Assembly (NCBI RefSeq): GCF_000418325.1 | Contig: NC_021658.1 | Coordinates: 6,641,001 to 6,705,000, forward strand | Length of the DNA stretch: 64,000 bases | Direction: 5' to 3' | Source of the DNA: Sorangium cellulosum So0157-2 | Lineage (GTDB): Bacteria > Myxococcota_A > Polyangia > Polyangiales > Polyangiaceae | Shown: positions 35,879 through 46,455 of the stretch, piece by piece | Numbering within the stretch: position 1 is the stretch's first letter | Layout of the letters: every line of letters begins with the position of its first letter | Translations under genes and position numbers: made by a program | Notes under the pieces: model-generated | Told to the model about the DNA's origin: nothing | The model's database searches: none | Seen by the model: the letters and a program-made list of their open reading frames with translations, nothing else

Positions 35879-35996
35879 TTTTCTCGGGCACGTTCTCGGG
35901 CACGTTCTCGGGCACGTTCTCGGGCACGTTCTCGGGCACGTTCTCGGGGCACGGGGCACGTTCTCGGGCACGTTCTCGGGCACGCTCTCGGCCACG
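35879..35996. repeat. 12-bp tandem repeat TTCTCGGGCACG, about nine copies
   Basis: Five perfect copies from 35881, one expanded variant at 35941, two more perfect copies (35961, 35973) and degenerate edges. It occupies the divergent intergenic region between the receiver-like gene and the small zinc-ribbon-like gene, where repeat number could alter promoter spacing. Confidence 0.93.
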
Positions 35997-36077
35997 CCGC
36001 GCTGCGGCTCTCTCGAGCTCGCCGCGTCGCGGCATGCTGGCATCGACTACGGAAACATCTACGAAGGACGGTCATGC

Positions 36078-36392
36078 ATGAGTCGGTTTCTCATCTCCAC
36101 ACCTTGCGAGTGCCAGGCAAGCCTCTCAGCCACCCTGGACGAGCACCGGCACGTCACCGCCGGGTGGGCCACCCGGGCTCCCCGCGGCCGGTCGGCCGGC
36201 GGTGAAGCCGACAAGGAGCTCGCCCCTGCGCACAGCATCAATGCCCACCTCGACCGGTTCGACGTGGCGTGGTTGTGCCCCTACTGCGGGCGCAACACGC
36301 TCCGCACCTTCTATGCAGGCGCGATGAGGCGGCTGCCCGACGCGCCGCCCGCAGCAGGGCTCGCCCCCTCCGGCACGACGCCCGCGCCCTGA
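36078..36392 (+). CDS. Small protein with CxxC motif
   Basis: The 104-residue product starts at ATG 36078 with GAAGGA nine bases upstream. It has a CEC motif near residue 10 and CPYCGRNTLRTFYAG near residue 67, which could form a zinc site. No named family is recognised and no signal peptide is seen. It is divergent from the receiver-like gene across the 12-bp repeat array. Confidence 0.6.
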   Translation: MSRFLISTPCECQASLSATLDEHRHVTAGWATRAPRGRSAGGEADKELAPAHSINAHLDRFDVAWLCPYCGRNTLRTFYAGAMRRLPDAPPAAGLAPSGTTPAP

Positions 36393-36739
36393 CGGCCCGC
36401 GGCGCCGCGCTCTCCTCGATCCCCCGCCCACCGATCCGCCGCTCGCCTGCGGCGCCGCGCCGGCGCCGCTCGCCGCCCGCGCGCGCAGCCGGCGAACGAC
36501 GTCGACGCGGCCGCGCTCTCCCTCCCCTCCCCTCCGCTCCCCTCCCCGCTCCCCTCCCCGCTCCCCTCGCCGACGCGCCCGCAGCTCAGCGCCGGGCTGC
36601 TGCGCCGCGTCCCTCGCGGAGGCGGAAGCGTGCAAACGCGACCGAATCATGGCCCCTCAACCCGCCGCGCGCCGGGGCCATTCCCATCCGCTGACGATCG
36701 TCCGCGGCGCGCGTGCCGGCGCGCGCGCCGCCCTCCCGC
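36393..36739. other. Intergenic stretch with polypyrimidine repeats
   Basis: This 347-bp gap has a C/T-rich run (about 36520-36570) made of CTCCCCTCCCCG-type repeats on the plus strand. No coding frame looks real. It lies between two convergent genes. Confidence 0.5.
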
Positions 36740-37378
36740 TCAGCTGCCTTTTCCCGGCTGCGAGGTGCCCATCGTCCCGAAGACCCAGTCCCAGAGCGGC
36801 GACGACACGCCCCACCGCGCGCGTTCTCCCGTGTGGTGATGGACCATGTGATGCCGCTTGATCCACTTCCCCCAGCGCGAGCTCATGCGGAAGTGGTGAA
36901 TGGCGTAGTGGGTGCCGTCGTACACGAGGTACCCGAGGCTGAAGCCGATGAACAGCGGATCTGCGGGAACAGGGCCGAAGACGGCGCGGAACAGCATGTA
37001 AAAAATGGCGCCGAGGGGAATGCTGGCGCCGAGCGGCATCACCAGCCGGTCGGCGTCCTGCGGGAAGTCGTGGTGCACCCCGTGGAGAACGAAGTGCATC
37101 CGGCGCTGCCACAGGCGCGGACCGACGTAGTGGAACACGTAGCGGTGCAGGACGTACTCGGCGAACGTCCACAGGAACAGACCGGCGAGCACGAGGCCGA
37201 GCCCGGACCAGAGGCCGACACCAAACCCGGCGGCGCGGACGCCCAGGTAGCCGAGGACCGGGAGCCAGAAGGCGAACGGCGTGATCGGGTGGATCCGCGA
37301 AAATCGCTCGATGAGCGGCGTCTCGAACATCTGGCAGGTCGCTGGACGCGCGGTGCGCTCGGTGGTGGTGCCCGTCAT
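36740..37378 (-). CDS. Fatty acid hydroxylase/sterol desaturase-family membrane protein
   Basis: The 212-residue integral membrane protein has the histidine clusters of di-iron fatty acid hydroxylases: HRYVFH, HFVLHGVHHDFPQD, HYAIHH and HHMVHHH, between hydrophobic segments (FWLPVLGYLGVRAAG, GLGLVLAGLFLWTFAEYVL, LGAIFYMLFRAVFG). The spacing and HGVHHDFPQD motif resemble fatty acid 2-hydroxylases (Scs7/FA2H). It would hydroxylate a lipid acyl chain in the inner membrane, perhaps of sphingolipids or lipid A, using di-iron and oxygen. It stands alone. Start at ATG 37378. Confidence 0.9.
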   Translation of the reverse strand: MTGTTTERTARPATCQMFETPLIERFSRIHPITPFAFWLPVLGYLGVRAAGFGVGLWSGLGLVLAGLFLWTFAEYVLHRYVFHYVGPRLWQRRMHFVLHGVHHDFPQDADRLVMPLGASIPLGAIFYMLFRAVFGPVPADPLFIGFSLGYLVYDGTHYAIHHFRMSSRWGKWIKRHHMVHHHTGERARWGVSSPLWDWVFGTMGTSQPGKGS

Positions 37379-37524
37379 CGTGCACCCCTGCTACCTCATT
37401 TATCCATTGTCGGCCAGAGGTAGGCCGGCGCCCAGCGGATCGGCGGATCCCGGGAAATGGCCGTGCTCCCGCCGCGCTCGATGCGGGTCGGGGCGCCCCC
37501 TCCAGGCGGCGACGCGCGCGCGTC

Positions 37525-37608
37525 GCGCGCGTCAGCCCGCGAAGGACGCGCGCCGAGCGACGCGCGCCCGACAGCCGCGCGCCGCGCGCGTCAGCCCGCG
37601 AAGGACGC
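37525..37608. repeat. 25-bp direct repeat of the alcohol dehydrogenase gene end
   Basis: GCGCGCGTCAGCCCGCGAAGGACGC-type sequence occurs at 37525-37549 and again at 37584-37608, 59 bp apart. The second copy is the last codons and stop of the dehydrogenase gene; the first is a duplicate just beyond it. Confidence 0.85.
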
Positions 37609-38739
37609 CTCGTAGAGCTGGCGGAGATCGTTCCGCGAGCACGGGCGCGGGTTGCTCGTGTGGCACGCGTCCTGCGCGGCGAGATCGGCCAGCGCGTCGA
37701 GCTTGTCGCGCGAGACCCCCGCCTTCTCGAGGCCGGCCGCGAGCCCGATGCGGGCGCGCAGCGCGCGGATGGCGTCGGCGCACGCGGCCGCGTCCTCGGC
37801 GGCGCCGAGGAGCGCCGCGACGCGCGCGAGGCGCGGCGCCGCCGCGGCGACGTTGAACTCGACCACCGGCGGGAGACAGAGCGCGTTGGCGAGGCCGTGG
37901 TGCAGCCCGCACTCGCTCGAGAGCGGGTGCGCGAGCGAGTGGCACGCGCCGAGCCCCTTCTGGAACGCGACGGCGCCCATCATCGCCGCCTTCATCATGG
38001 CGCCGCGCGCCTCGAGGTCGTCGCCGTGCGTCACCGCGCGCTCCAGGCTCGCGGCGGCGAGGCGGATGCCCTCGAGCGCGATGCCGTCGGCCATCGGGTG
38101 ATCGCCCTTCGCGACGTACGCCTCGATACAGTGCGTGAGCGCGTCGAAGCCCGTGGCCGCCGTCAGGAACGCCGGCATCGACCGCGTCATCACCGGGTCG
38201 AGCAGCGCGGCGTTCGCGAGCAGGTACGGCGAGAAGATCACCGTCTTCCGGTGGTTCACGTCCAGCGTCACCACGCCCGAGCGGCCGACCTCGCTGCCGG
38301 TCCCGGCCGTCGTGGGGATCGCGAGCATCGGCGGGACGTTCGGCGTGATGAAGCGATCGCCGCCGGTGGCGTCGTCGTAGTCGACGAGCGGCCGATCGTG
38401 GTTCACGCCGAGGCGGACGAGCTTGCCGACGTCGAGCGGCGAGCCGCCCCCGAGCGCCACGACGAGATCGGCGCGGGCGTCGCGGAACGCGGCGACGCCG
38501 TCGTGCACGTTCTTCTCGATCGGGTTGCCGAGCACGTCGTCGAAGACGGCCACCTCGAGCCCCTCGTTCCGCAGCGAGGCCGCGACGGGCTCGAGCAGAC
38601 CCGAGCGGACGACGCCCTTGTCCGTGACGACGAGGGCCCTCGCCGCCCCGAGCCGGCGCGCCTCGGCGCCCGTCTGCTCGACGACGCCGACGCCGAAGAG
38701 GATGCGTGTAGGAAAGCTCCAAACCGTGAACTGGCTCAT
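37591..38739 (-). CDS. Iron-containing (group III) alcohol dehydrogenase
   Basis: The 382-residue protein matches the group III Fe-dependent alcohol dehydrogenases. It has the NAD-binding motif LVVALGGGSPLDVGK, PTTAGTGSEVGRSGV, and metal-binding residues in GFDALTHCIEAYVA and CHSLAHPLSSECGLHHGLANAL. It oxidises an alcohol or reduces an aldehyde; the substrate is unknown. The start is ATG 38739, two bases beyond the stop of the glutamine-synthetase-family gene, so the two are one operon. The pair suggests use of an amine or amino-alcohol (the ligase adds glutamate, the dehydrogenase handles the carbon chain), but this is inferred from context. Confidence 0.92.
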   Translation of the reverse strand: MSQFTVWSFPTRILFGVGVVEQTGAEARRLGAARALVVTDKGVVRSGLLEPVAASLRNEGLEVAVFDDVLGNPIEKNVHDGVAAFRDARADLVVALGGGSPLDVGKLVRLGVNHDRPLVDYDDATGGDRFITPNVPPMLAIPTTAGTGSEVGRSGVVTLDVNHRKTVIFSPYLLANAALLDPVMTRSMPAFLTAATGFDALTHCIEAYVAKGDHPMADGIALEGIRLAAASLERAVTHGDDLEARGAMMKAAMMGAVAFQKGLGACHSLAHPLSSECGLHHGLANALCLPPVVEFNVAAAAPRLARVAALLGAAEDAAACADAIRALRARIGLAAGLEKAGVSRDKLDALADLAAQDACHTSNPRPCSRNDLRQLYEASFAG

Positions 38740-38741
38740 GA

Positions 38742-40103
38742 TCACACCGCCTCGAAGTAGCGCTTCAGCTCCCAATCCGTGACCGCGCGCTCGTACTGCC
38801 GTACCTCCCAGTCGCGCGTCAGGACATAGTGGTCGACGAACCTCTCGCCGAGGATCTCGCGGGCCCTCTGGCTGCCCGCGAGCAGCCGCGTCGCCTCCGC
38901 GAGCGAGCGCGGCAGCGCGAGGCGCGACGACTCGGCGCCCGACGCGTCCCCCGAGGCCTGCGGCGGCGGCTCGACGCGGTGCTCGACGCCGTAGAGCCCC
39001 GCGCCGAGGCACGCGGCCATCGCGACGTACGGGTTGATGTCCGCGGCGGTCTGGCGGTACTCGACGCGCGCGCCGGGCGTGCCGAGGCCGATGAGGCGGA
39101 TCGCCGCCGTGCGGTTCTCGACGCCCCAGCTGGCGGTGAGCGGCGCCCAGACGCCGGGCACGTACCGCTTGTACGCGTTGATCGTGGGCGAGTAGAGCGC
39201 CGTGAGCTCGGGCATGAGCGCGATCTGGCCGCCGACGTAGTGGCGCAGCGCGGCCGGGAGCCGGTCGGGCGACGACGCGTCGTCGAAGATGTTCTTGCCG
39301 TCGCGCCAGAGGCTCTGGTGCAGGTGGCCGCTCGAGCCGGGCAGGTCCGCGTTCCACTTCGCCATGAACGTGACCGAGAGGCCGTGCTCGTGGGCGATCT
39401 GCTTCATGGCGACCTTGAACAGCGCGGCCTTGTCCGCGGCGCGGAGCACGTCGTCGTAGCGGATCGCCGCCTCGTACACGCCCGGGCCGGTCTCGGTGTG
39501 CAGGCCCTCGATCTCGACGTCGAAGGCGCGCATCTGGTCGAGGATGGCGGCCATGAGCTTCTTGTTCTGGCCCTCGCGGACCCACGAGTAGCCGAACATG
39601 CCGGGGCTGAGCGGCGTGAGGCCGGCGAAGCGCTTGTCGTGCAGCGAGCGCGGCGTCTCCTCGAAGAGGAAGAACTCGAACTCGCACGAGAACTTCGCCG
39701 AGATCCCCATCTTCTCGCCCTTCGCGATGACGCTCCTGAGGAGCGAGCGCGGGCACGCGGGGTGCGGGGCGCCGCGCTCGTCGCGGAAGTCGGCGAGCAT
39801 CGCGACGGTGCTCGGCTCCCACGGCAGGTCGCGCAGCGTGCTCGGGTCGAGGACCGCGTGCGCGTCCGGGTAGCCGGTGTGCCAGCCGGTGACCTTTGTG
39901 TTGTCGTAGAGGACGTCGGCGATGTCCCAGCCGAAGATGACGTCGCAGAAGCCGAAGCCGCTCCCGAGGGCGCTCTTCAGCTTCTCGAGGGAGACGTACT
40001 TTCCGCGGAGGAGGCCGTCGATGTCAAAGCCGCCGATCTTGGCGCGGGTGATGCCCCGCGCTTCCAGATCGGAGAGGAGCTTCTCGGAGGTCGAGGCGGT
40101 CAT
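38742..40103 (-). CDS. Glutamine synthetase-family protein (PuuA/IpuC/FluG-like)
   Basis: The ~453-residue protein has the glutamine synthetase core: KWNADLPGSSGHLHQSL, NAYKRYVPGVWAPLTASWGVENRTAAIR and ARVEYRQTAADINPYVAMAA. The N-terminus (KIGGFDIDGLLRGKYVSLEKL) is typical of the gamma-glutamyl-amine ligase branch rather than of GlnA. The adenylylation loop of GlnA (NLYDLP) is absent. It probably joins glutamate to an amine using ATP. The ATG at 40103 is preferred; an upstream in-frame start (40142) has no better signal. It is followed two bases later by the Fe-alcohol dehydrogenase, so both act in one pathway. Confidence 0.9.
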   Translation of the reverse strand: MTASTSEKLLSDLEARGITRAKIGGFDIDGLLRGKYVSLEKLKSALGSGFGFCDVIFGWDIADVLYDNTKVTGWHTGYPDAHAVLDPSTLRDLPWEPSTVAMLADFRDERGAPHPACPRSLLRSVIAKGEKMGISAKFSCEFEFFLFEETPRSLHDKRFAGLTPLSPGMFGYSWVREGQNKKLMAAILDQMRAFDVEIEGLHTETGPGVYEAAIRYDDVLRAADKAALFKVAMKQIAHEHGLSVTFMAKWNADLPGSSGHLHQSLWRDGKNIFDDASSPDRLPAALRHYVGGQIALMPELTALYSPTINAYKRYVPGVWAPLTASWGVENRTAAIRLIGLGTPGARVEYRQTAADINPYVAMAACLGAGLYGVEHRVEPPPQASGDASGAESSRLALPRSLAEATRLLAGSQRAREILGERFVDHYVLTRDWEVRQYERAVTDWELKRYFEAV

Positions 40104-40235
40104 GGGCCGCGACGATAGCAGGGGTACGGGGCCGCAGGGCAAGCGCGCGCGCCGGCCCGCGCGCGACGTCCCCGCGCCATCTCGCGGACATGCGCCGGAC
40201 GCGCGCGGCCTGCCCGCGCGCGGGCGCTCACTTCC

Positions 40236-40839
40236 TCACTTCACCCGGACGCTCTGGATCGGGTAGCGCTCCGCGAGCGGCACGAGCACGCGCTCGACGA
40301 GCTCGCGGACGCGCGCGTAGCGCTGGTGGTTCGTCGCGGCCGGGTTGCGCTTCGAGTCGACGACGCCGATGCGGATGTCCAGCGTGCGGGCGTCCTCGAC
40401 GCCCCCGGTCACGAACGCGTCCGGGTGCACCTTGTCGAGCTCGACGTTGAGCTCCGCGGCGTCCGGGACGGCGCCCGCGAAGGTGACCTCGAGCGCCTCG
40501 CCCAGGCCGTTCAGCACGGCGTTGAGGTTCTCCACCGGGAACGGCTGACGCGCGAGCCACGCGACGACCGCGCGCCGCGCGCCGCGCAGCGCCACGCTGA
40601 CGGCGAGCGCGACCGCGATCGGCGCGAGCGCGAGGGCGCCGAGCGCGCGCGCCACCGAGGGGCCCGCGTCGCGGCCGAGCGCCGCGAGGAACGCGAGCAG
40701 GAACGCGCCCGAGGCGAGCGCCACGAGCGGCGGATCGGTGAGCACGCCCCACCGCGAGGTCGACGCGTTCATGATCCGCGTGAAGCGGGCCGACACGCTC
40801 TCTTCGGCGCGCCGCTCCGCGGCGCTCCCGTGGGCCTGG

Positions 40840-40847
<8 letters not shown>
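40236..40847 (-). CDS. Membrane protein of unknown function
   Basis: The 203-residue product has two hydrophobic segments (LVALASGAFLLAFLAALG and ALGALALAPIAVALAVSVAL) followed by a soluble C-terminal domain of ~110 residues containing EVTFAGAVPDAAELNVELDKV and TLDIRIGVVDSK. No family is recognised. Its ATG overlaps the stop of the upstream kinase gene by eight bases (ATGCCTGA), so it is translationally coupled to it and may be its partner or target. Confidence 0.75.
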
Positions 40848-42636
<1,789 letters not shown>

Positions 42637-42688
42637 AGCGCACGGCGCCGCTGGACCGAAGGGCGAAACCGAATTTTGCTGTTCGATT

Positions 42689-42727
42689 GTGCCGATCCCG
42701 CGTGCCGATCCCGCGTGCCGATCCCGC
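42689..42727. repeat. 13-bp tandem repeat, three perfect copies
   Basis: GTGCCGATCCCGC is repeated three times without mismatch, about 55 bp upstream of the kinase start. It could serve as tandem operator sites or be a slippage product. Confidence 0.93.
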
Positions 42728-42794
42728 AGCGGGACATCGGGATGCGCCGAGGTGGCCAGATGGGCGCGGAGGACGGAGAAGGGAGCGCGGCCGG

Positions 42795-42830
42795 GTGTTC
42801 TGCGTGTTCTGCGTGTTCTGCGTGTTCCGC
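42795..42830. repeat. 9-bp tandem repeat GTGTTCTGC, four copies
   Basis: Three identical copies and a fourth with one change lie between the kinase and the small membrane-protein gene. Short and probably of slippage origin. Confidence 0.9.
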
Positions 42831-42872
42831 GTGACGGCTGGCGTCGCCGCCGGCGCGGCCGGGGGCGCTGGG

Positions 42873-43100
42873 TCAGCTCCGGAGGTGCGAGGAGGCGTCG
42901 CGGTGGGCCTTGTCCTCTTCCTGGAGGATCGAGAAGACGAGGCCGGCGCCGATGATCGGCAGCAACCAGACGAGCTGCGCTTGCCAGACCTTCTGCTTGG
43001 GCTCGTAGACGCGGCTTCGGAAGACGCGCACGGTGACGTAGATCTGGAAAGCGAGGAGCGCCGCGATCGCGGTGCCGACGAGGATATCGAAGGGCGTCAT
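42873..43100 (-). CDS. Small membrane protein
   Basis: The 75-residue product has two hydrophobic segments (ILVGTAIAALLAFQIYVTV and LVWLLPIIGAGLVFSIL) and polar ends. The layout, with a WLLPIIG-type motif, recalls the PLDc_N two-helix family, but similarity is not certain. Start ATG 43100; ATG 43127 is an alternative. It lies beside the repeat-rich accessory region. Confidence 0.65.
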   Translation of the reverse strand: MTPFDILVGTAIAALLAFQIYVTVRVFRSRVYEPKQKVWQAQLVWLLPIIGAGLVFSILQEEDKAHRDASSHLRS

Positions 43101-44084
43101 GGGTGGACCGCGGACCAGCCTAGCCATGAAGCGCCCCCCCGCAACCCGGCGGCGTCCACGGACGCGATTTCGTCCGCGGCGGGCACGATGCCAACGCGGG
43201 TCGCGGGCGCGGATGGATCTGACGGGTGGCCGGGGGCCCGCCGGGGGCCGCCGCCGGTGAGGCCGAGAGGATCCTCGGCGCCATGGTTTCGACGGCGAGC
43301 GCACCGGCGGCGCCCGCTCGCCTGATTTCCGGGCAGGCCGCCCGGCCCACCCGGGTTGCGGGACGCGTGGTGCGCGAGCGCCGGAGGCTGGCAGGCGGGC
43401 GCAGGCCTCGTTGTCGAGCTGCCAGGATCGCCGCTCGGCGGCGACGCGGAGTAAGGACTCTTACTCGGATCGCCGCCCGGTGGCACCTTGCTGTAAGCCA
43501 TCTTACTCGAATTGCTACCCGGCGGCGCTTCGCCGCATTCCAACTCGCGCCGAGCGCCTCCCGGTGGCACCTTCGAGTAAGAAAGCTTACTCCCAATGCC
43601 ACTCGGGGGCGCTTCGCCGCATTCCAACTCGCGCCAATCGCCTCCCGGCGGCACCTTCGAGTAAGACAGCTTACGTCGATACGCCGTCAGGGGGCGCCTG
43701 CCGCATTCCAACTCGCGCCGAGCGCCTCCCCGTGGCATCTTCGAGTAAGATAACTTACGTCGAAACGCCGCCAGGGGTCGCCTGCCGCATTCCAACTCGC
43801 GCCGAGCGCGGCTACGGCTCGTTTTCCTAGCAGACCCGGGACCTCAACCCCCTTTGCCTGAGCAGGGCAGCAGCTGCTCCCTGAGGACGTTCAACCCAAG
43901 TTCGATGGGGCGAGTCGGCGAAGACCGCTGCCTGCAGCTGGCGTTGCTTCCCAGTCCTGCACCGAGCCCGATAGTCGACGCGCTGGGCAGTACGGAGGCG
44001 GCATCGCTAAGGGATTTCCCTGAAGGCGACGCCGCGGACTGATACCCTCGGCAGAGGGAGCATGGGGAGCCACTCTCGACCGCG
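43101..44084. other. Gene-poor repeat region
   Basis: Almost 1 kb without a convincing gene. The right half is the 42/84-bp periodic repeat (separate entry). Bases 43810-44084 precede the NLR remnant, where the missing P-loop part of that gene would be expected, but no recognisable P-loop sequence is seen there. Confidence 0.55.
43449..43805. repeat. 42/84-bp periodic repeat with GTAAG-N4-CTTAC dyads
   Basis: The motif CGCCGCATTCCAACTCGCG recurs at exact 84-bp spacing (around 43535, 43619, 43703, 43787). A dyad of the form GAGTAAG-N4-CTTACTC or variant occurs at 43449, 43491, 43575, 43659 and 43743, the first interval being 42 bp. The 84-bp unit looks like two diverged 42-bp halves, both sharing a CCCGGTGGCACCTTC-like core. 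Since 42 is divisible by three, both strands read through as 14-residue peptide repeats (for example LSYSKVPPGGARRE), but I do not take these as genes. Confidence 0.93.
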
Positions 44085-45649
44085 TTGCTCGGGGACATCG
44101 CGGATCAGCTGTCCCTGCGCGCGCCGCCGGAGGAGATGGCTGCGCGCGTGCGCGACCGGCTGCGTGTGCCGCTGACGCTCCTCCACGTGGAGAACGTCGA
44201 CAGCGAAGCTGCGGCGGGCGCGGTCGTGTGGCTCGCGAGGTGGTTGCGGGATTGCCCAATGATCGTGACAGGCCGCTACAAGGGGCTCGGAAACGGTGCC
44301 GGCTGGGTGCGCGTCCCGTAGCGGAGTTCGACGAGCCGACTGCACTGGAGCAGCTCGAGGCCGAGCTGCCACCCGAGCGGGTGCGGGGGAAGAGGGAAGA
44401 GCTCCGGCTCCTCGTGCGGGAGCTTGGACGCTTGCCGCTGGCGCTGCACCTCGCCGCCGGGTACCTGCGCGAGGGCGGGTATGATGCGGAGTCGTTCCTC
44501 GAGGAGCTGCGGCGGAGCGGGTTCGATCTCGACCCAAACCACCCGGACGACAGGCTGCTCCAGAAAGAGTCACAGCGGGCGAACCTCCACCGGACGTTCT
44601 CGCTCTCGCTGGCGTTGCTCGGCAGGCAGCTCGGGGCTGACGCGGACGCGCTCCTCGCGGGGCTGCGCGCGCTCGGGTACGCACCGCTCGGCGGGTTCGG
44701 GCGAAGCCTCGGTGAGGCGCTCGCCGGGCTCCCCGCCGTGGATTTTGCCCAGTTAGTGAACACCGCGGGAAAGCTGTCCCTGGTGATGCCGGCGGAGGAG
44801 CGGGAGGATGATGCCTGGCGGATTCATCCGCTGCTCGCGGAGTGGCTGCGGCGGGGCGCGGATGAGACCGCGGTGCTGGCTCGAATGACGGAATGGTTCG
44901 TGACACGGCTGCGGGCCAAGGCGGAGCAGCCGTGGAAGGACGTGACCCGCGAGGCCGGTGCGCTGTCGGCATGGCTCGCGCGGGTGGGCGGGGAAGAGGT
45001 GGTGCGGGTGGAGCGGGCAGGATCGCGGTACGCTATACAGAATGGCCCGTTCCACGTCTGGATGGAGTTCTGCGCGCGGGGGCTCCGGGAGCGGAGCGAC
45101 CCGAAGGAGCGGTCCGACCTGCTCTGGACGCTGGCCAACGTGGCCCAAAGGATGGGCGCCATGGACAGTGCTGCAGAGGCGGCAGAGCAGAAACTGGCTG
45201 TGGATCGGGACACGAGGGACGAGCGGGAAGCCGCGCTCGCCGCGGGCTGTCGAGCCGATATCCTGCAGGCCCGAGGCCAGCTCGACGAGGCGCTGCGCAT
45301 ACGACAAGAAGAAGAGCTTCCCGTCTACGAGCGGCTCGGCGACGTGCGCGAGCGCGCCGTGACCTTGGGCAAGATCGCCGACATCGCCCAGGCCAGAGGC
45401 CAGCTCGACGAGGCGCTGCGCACACGACGAGAAGAAGAGCTTCCCGTCTACGAGCGGCTCGGCGCCACTCGGGACATCCTCGTCGCGCGCGCCAAGATTG
45501 CGCTCTGCCTTCTCGCCCGCAACGCCCCGGGCGACCGCGGCGATGCCGCCGACCTCCTCAGGCTCGCCTACTCCGCCGCGGTCAGTCTAGGCATTCCCGA
45601 GGCCGACCAGATCCGCCAGATCCAGCAGCACTACGGCGTTTCGCGCTGA
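44085..45649 (+). pseudogene. NB-ARC/TPR (NLR-like) remnant, N-truncated and frameshifted
   Basis: The first part (44085-44321) encodes the middle of an NB-ARC-type ATPase domain (LTLLHVENVD as Walker B-like, MIVTGRYKGLG as sensor). It then runs into a stop, and the continuation VAEFDEPTALEQLEAEL is in another frame to 45649. A missing base near 44318 explains the switch. The P-loop and any N-terminal effector domain are absent. The C-terminal part includes winged-helix-like ARC2 sequence and two near-identical TPR-like repeats (GQLDEALR, EEELPVYERLG). Such STAND proteins act in signalling and phage defence. With no P-loop it should not be active. Confidence 0.8.
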
Positions 45650-45726
45650 GCGCGCACACGACAGAAGGGAAACGGCAGCCTCGTCCATCTCGGCCTGCCC
45701 GTCGACACCAACGACGATCGGCCGTG

Positions 45727-45963
45727 TCAACGAGCGCCCAGTCGCGCGAGCACCCGCGCCCGGACCTCGGCCCACGCGCTCCCCCCGCTGCCCCCGTCGC
45801 GCACCGCCTGCTCCCTGCGCTCCAGCGCCTCGAGCCACGCAGCTTTCCAGGCATCGTCGTACGGCTCCTCGACGCTGGCGAGCAGCTCGGACGCGATCCT
45901 GAGGCGCTCTCCTTCGGGAAGCGACAGCGCGGCAGCGAGGATGTTCTGGGTGGGATCAGCCAT
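45727..45963 (-). CDS. Addiction-module antitoxin (TIGR02574-like), solitary
   Basis: The 78-residue product has the pattern of the small addiction-module components that pair with RelE/ParE-type toxins (ILAAALSLPEGERLRIASELLASVEE). It is helical with an Arg/Gly/Ala-rich tail. No toxin gene follows on the same strand (the NLR remnant ends 78 bp further on), so it is an orphan, perhaps left behind after toxin loss. Start at ATG 45963. Confidence 0.78.
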   Translation of the reverse strand: MADPTQNILAAALSLPEGERLRIASELLASVEEPYDDAWKAAWLEALERREQAVRDGGSGGSAWAEVRARVLARLGAR

Positions 45964-46221
45964 TGGGGTGTCCAGCGTACCTTGGCTTGCACCCCAGATC
46001 GACCCGTCGAGCCACGCCGGGGCCAGCTCAGCACCACAGCGCCATTACGCCCAACCTCGTCAATCGTGCCGGAGAATTGGCCAGACGACCCCTTCCGCCC
46101 GCATTCGTCCATCCACCCCTGGCCCCGCCCGGCGGGCTACGGCCCCTCGGCGCTACCGTCCGCTCCGTCCAGCGGCCTCCGGCCCGTGGACGTTCGACCC
46201 CCGATGCCACATCCTACGTGA

Positions 46222-46455
46222 ATGCAAGCGCTCAAGATCCAGGTGGTCGTGGACGATGCCATCGTCGGCGCCCTGCCCGCCCTCTCGCCGCTCCGTGGGC
46301 AGCGCGTCGAGCTCATCGCGCTCGGCGAGGCGCCGCCGCCGGCCCGTGTCGCCCCGGTCGCAGGCGGCTTGCACGGGCAGATCGAGATGAAGGACGACTT
46401 CGATGCACCTCTCCCCGAAGACATCCGGCGCGCGTTCGAGGGAGACGAACGTTGA
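46222..46455 (+). CDS. Antitoxin of a VapBC-like pair
   Basis: The 77-residue product lies directly before a PIN-domain toxin sequence, and its stop overlaps the toxin's TTG start (TTGA), the usual antitoxin-toxin arrangement. The sequence (MQALKIQVVVDDAIVGALPALSP and PLPEDIRRAFEGDE) suits a small antitoxin with a beta N-terminus and a C-terminal toxin-binding tail. It is intact while its toxin is broken. The exact antitoxin family is not clear. Confidence 0.72.
   Translation: MQALKIQVVVDDAIVGALPALSPLRGQRVELIALGEAPPPARVAPVAGGLHGQIEMKDDFDAPLPEDIRRAFEGDER

Noticed and set aside
35064..35996. Possible CRISPR array in the 12-bp repeats
   Set aside because: The repeats are directly adjacent without unique spacers, so they are simple tandem repeats; no cas gene is in the window.
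42639..42834. Coding interpretation of the 13-bp and 9-bp repeats upstream of the kinase
   Set aside because: No initiation site fits and the repeats are not multiples of each other; they read as simple slippage repeats.
43097..43830. Open frames on both strands across the 42/84-bp repeats, giving 14-residue peptide repeats such as LSYSKVPPGGARRE
   Set aside because: The period is a multiple of three, so frames stay open on both strands by default. The flanking sequence is low complexity, there is no ribosome binding site, and the DNA dyads look more constrained than either peptide.
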